A stretch of 6,950 nt of DNA, taken from assembly GCA_009924185.1 (NCBI GenBank), contig RFSC01000041.1, positions 1 through 6,950 on the forward strand, written 5' to 3'. The DNA comes from Actinomycetota bacterium (GTDB taxonomy: Bacteria > Actinomycetota > Actinomycetes > Nanopelagicales > Nanopelagicaceae). Position 1 is the first letter of the stretch, and every line of letters starts with the position of its first letter. The translations under genes were made by a program, and so were the position numbers. The notes beneath the pieces were generated by a model. That model was given only the letters and a program-made list of their open reading frames with translations. It ran no database searches and had not been told where the DNA came from. Shown here one piece after another: positions 6,019-6,950 of this stretch.

Positions 6019-6950
6019 ATGTCTAAACCTGGTGCGGTAATGCTCAGTGAGATTGCCGAAATCCCACAGATGCTGGATGGAATTTCATCCGCTATGGAAA
6101 AAAACCAATCCGCCAAAGAGCTCTACCGAACCCACAACTTCACCAATGTTGTAATTCTCGCCCGTGGCACCTCAGACAACGCCGCTCATTACTTGAAGTA
6201 TTTACTAGAAACCCAAATGGGTTTGCCGGTCGGTTTAGCTTCACCATCAGCTGCAACCATGTACTCGCCCAAGTTTCATTATGAAAAGAGCCTTTTGATT
6301 GCAATTAGTCAGAGCGGGCAATCAACAGATCTAATAAGTTTTGCGAAAGCTGCCAAAGATGGTGGTGCGTATTTGTTATCAATTACCAACGCACCAGATT
6401 CCCCACTCGCCAAGTTGTCCGACCTTCACCTTCCAATCCATGCTGGGCCAGAGTTGGCGGTTCCCGCTACAAAATCCTATGTTGGACAGTTGATGGTTTC
6501 TTATCTACTAGTGATGATGTGGAGTGATCAAAAGCCGGATACACAATCCATAATCAGCGCATCAAAAGAGATTTCCGCAGATCAAGTTACTTATGTCGAT
6601 TTCGCCAAAAACATTAAGTTAGAAAAGCCGATTTATGTTTTGGGTAGGGGCTTCTCATATCCCAATTCAAAAGAGTTTGCTCTAAAACTCCAGGAAACCT
6701 GCCTAATTCCAGTACAAGGGATGTCATCCTCAGATTTCCTACACGGGCCGATCGCCTCCTTAAATAGCGAGGCACAAGTGGTTTTCATCGCTTCCCAACA
6801 CTTGCCAGAGAGCTCATTCGGTGAAGCGCCTAACCGAGTCCGCGCCGTGACCGGTCGAGTTTTTTGGATTGGCAATCCGACACAAGCCTCGGGTGGCGAC
6901 ATTGTTTTAAAGACCGCACCAAACGGTTCTGAATTAACCGCCTCTATAAC
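6019..6950 (+). CDS. Double-SIS sugar-phosphate isomerase/deaminase, AgaS/NagB-II-like (partial 3')
   Basis: Open from ATG 6019 to the window edge: 310 codons visible, with the end missing. It has two SIS domains, at about 30-165 and 190-305. Motifs shared with the isomerase part of GlmS are ARGTSDNAA (48-56), SQSGQSTDL (97-105), AVPATKSYVGQL (147-158), LGRGFSYP (208-215), ALKLQETC (221-228) and SSSDFLHGP (236-244). No glutaminase domain is present: the protein begins directly with a short helix leading into SIS-1. It is therefore likely a sugar or amino-sugar phosphate isomerase or deaminase rather than a glutamine-dependent synthase. In the AEAYAAGELKHGP-like region, VQGMSSSDFLHGP lacks the acidic residue after the AG of GlmS, although an Asp occupies a nearby position. 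GGAAGG (6011-6016) lies close to the ATG. Expected full length is about 330-350 residues. Exact substrate is unknown. Confidence 0.85.
   Translation, partial: MSKPGAVMLSEIAEIPQMLDGISSAMEKNQSAKELYRTHNFTNVVILARGTSDNAAHYLKYLLETQMGLPVGLASPSAATMYSPKFHYEKSLLIAISQSGQSTDLISFAKAAKDGGAYLLSITNAPDSPLAKLSDLHLPIHAGPELAVPATKSYVGQLMVSYLLVMMWSDQKPDTQSIISASKEISADQVTYVDFAKNIKLEKPIYVLGRGFSYPNSKEFALKLQETCLIPVQGMSSSDFLHGPIASLNSEAQVVFIASQHLPESSFGEAPNRVRAVTGRVFWIGNPTQASGGDIVLKTAPNGSELTASI

Overview
The window looks like a chromosomal segment of a streamlined, mid-to-low GC actinobacterium, perhaps of the freshwater acI/Nanopelagicales type. This is inference. It rests on the extended N-terminus of the Xaa-Pro aminopeptidase, an exporter permease of the actinobacterial TnrB3 (COG3559) style, a tRNA gene without an encoded CCA end, TANNNT-like -10 boxes with an apparently leaderless start, very short intergenic gaps, and base composition that looks mid-40s percent GC by eye. 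No database search was possible.

Layout. Positions 1-73 hold a hairpin that probably terminates the minus-strand gene. Positions 74-1540 (minus) encode a complete Xaa-Pro aminopeptidase (pepP). Positions 1541-1604 are a compact divergent promoter region, followed by a tRNA-Ser(GCU) gene at 1605-1693 on the plus strand. After a 97-109 base spacer comes a plus-strand gene train that runs to the end of the window. It contains an SDR oxidoreductase (1803-2555), an ABC exporter ATPase (2552-3445, overlapping the SDR stop), two halves of a TnrB3-like permease (3462-4229 and 4238-4972), a nucleoside hydrolase (4997-5983), and a double-SIS sugar-phosphate enzyme of the AgaS/NagB-II/GlmS-C-terminal type (6019 to beyond 6950, cut by the window edge).

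How the genes may work together. The ATPase and the two permease halves should form one ABC-2-type efflux pump. The SDR is translationally coupled to the ATPase and so is probably co-regulated with it. The nucleoside hydrolase and the SIS enzyme look like a small salvage or catabolic pair: one frees sugar from nucleosides and the other handles a sugar or amino-sugar phosphate. No obvious terminator separates the exporter from this pair.

The most notable item is the permease. Its relatives, as I know them, are usually single proteins of roughly 500-550 residues with two similar halves. Here the halves lie in different reading frames, separated at a TAG at 4227-4229. One missing base would explain this, but frameshifting or stop-and-restart translation could also yield both halves. 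I found no CRISPR array, insertion sequence, phage gene or clearly novel system. Most of the window is ordinary housekeeping and transport content.
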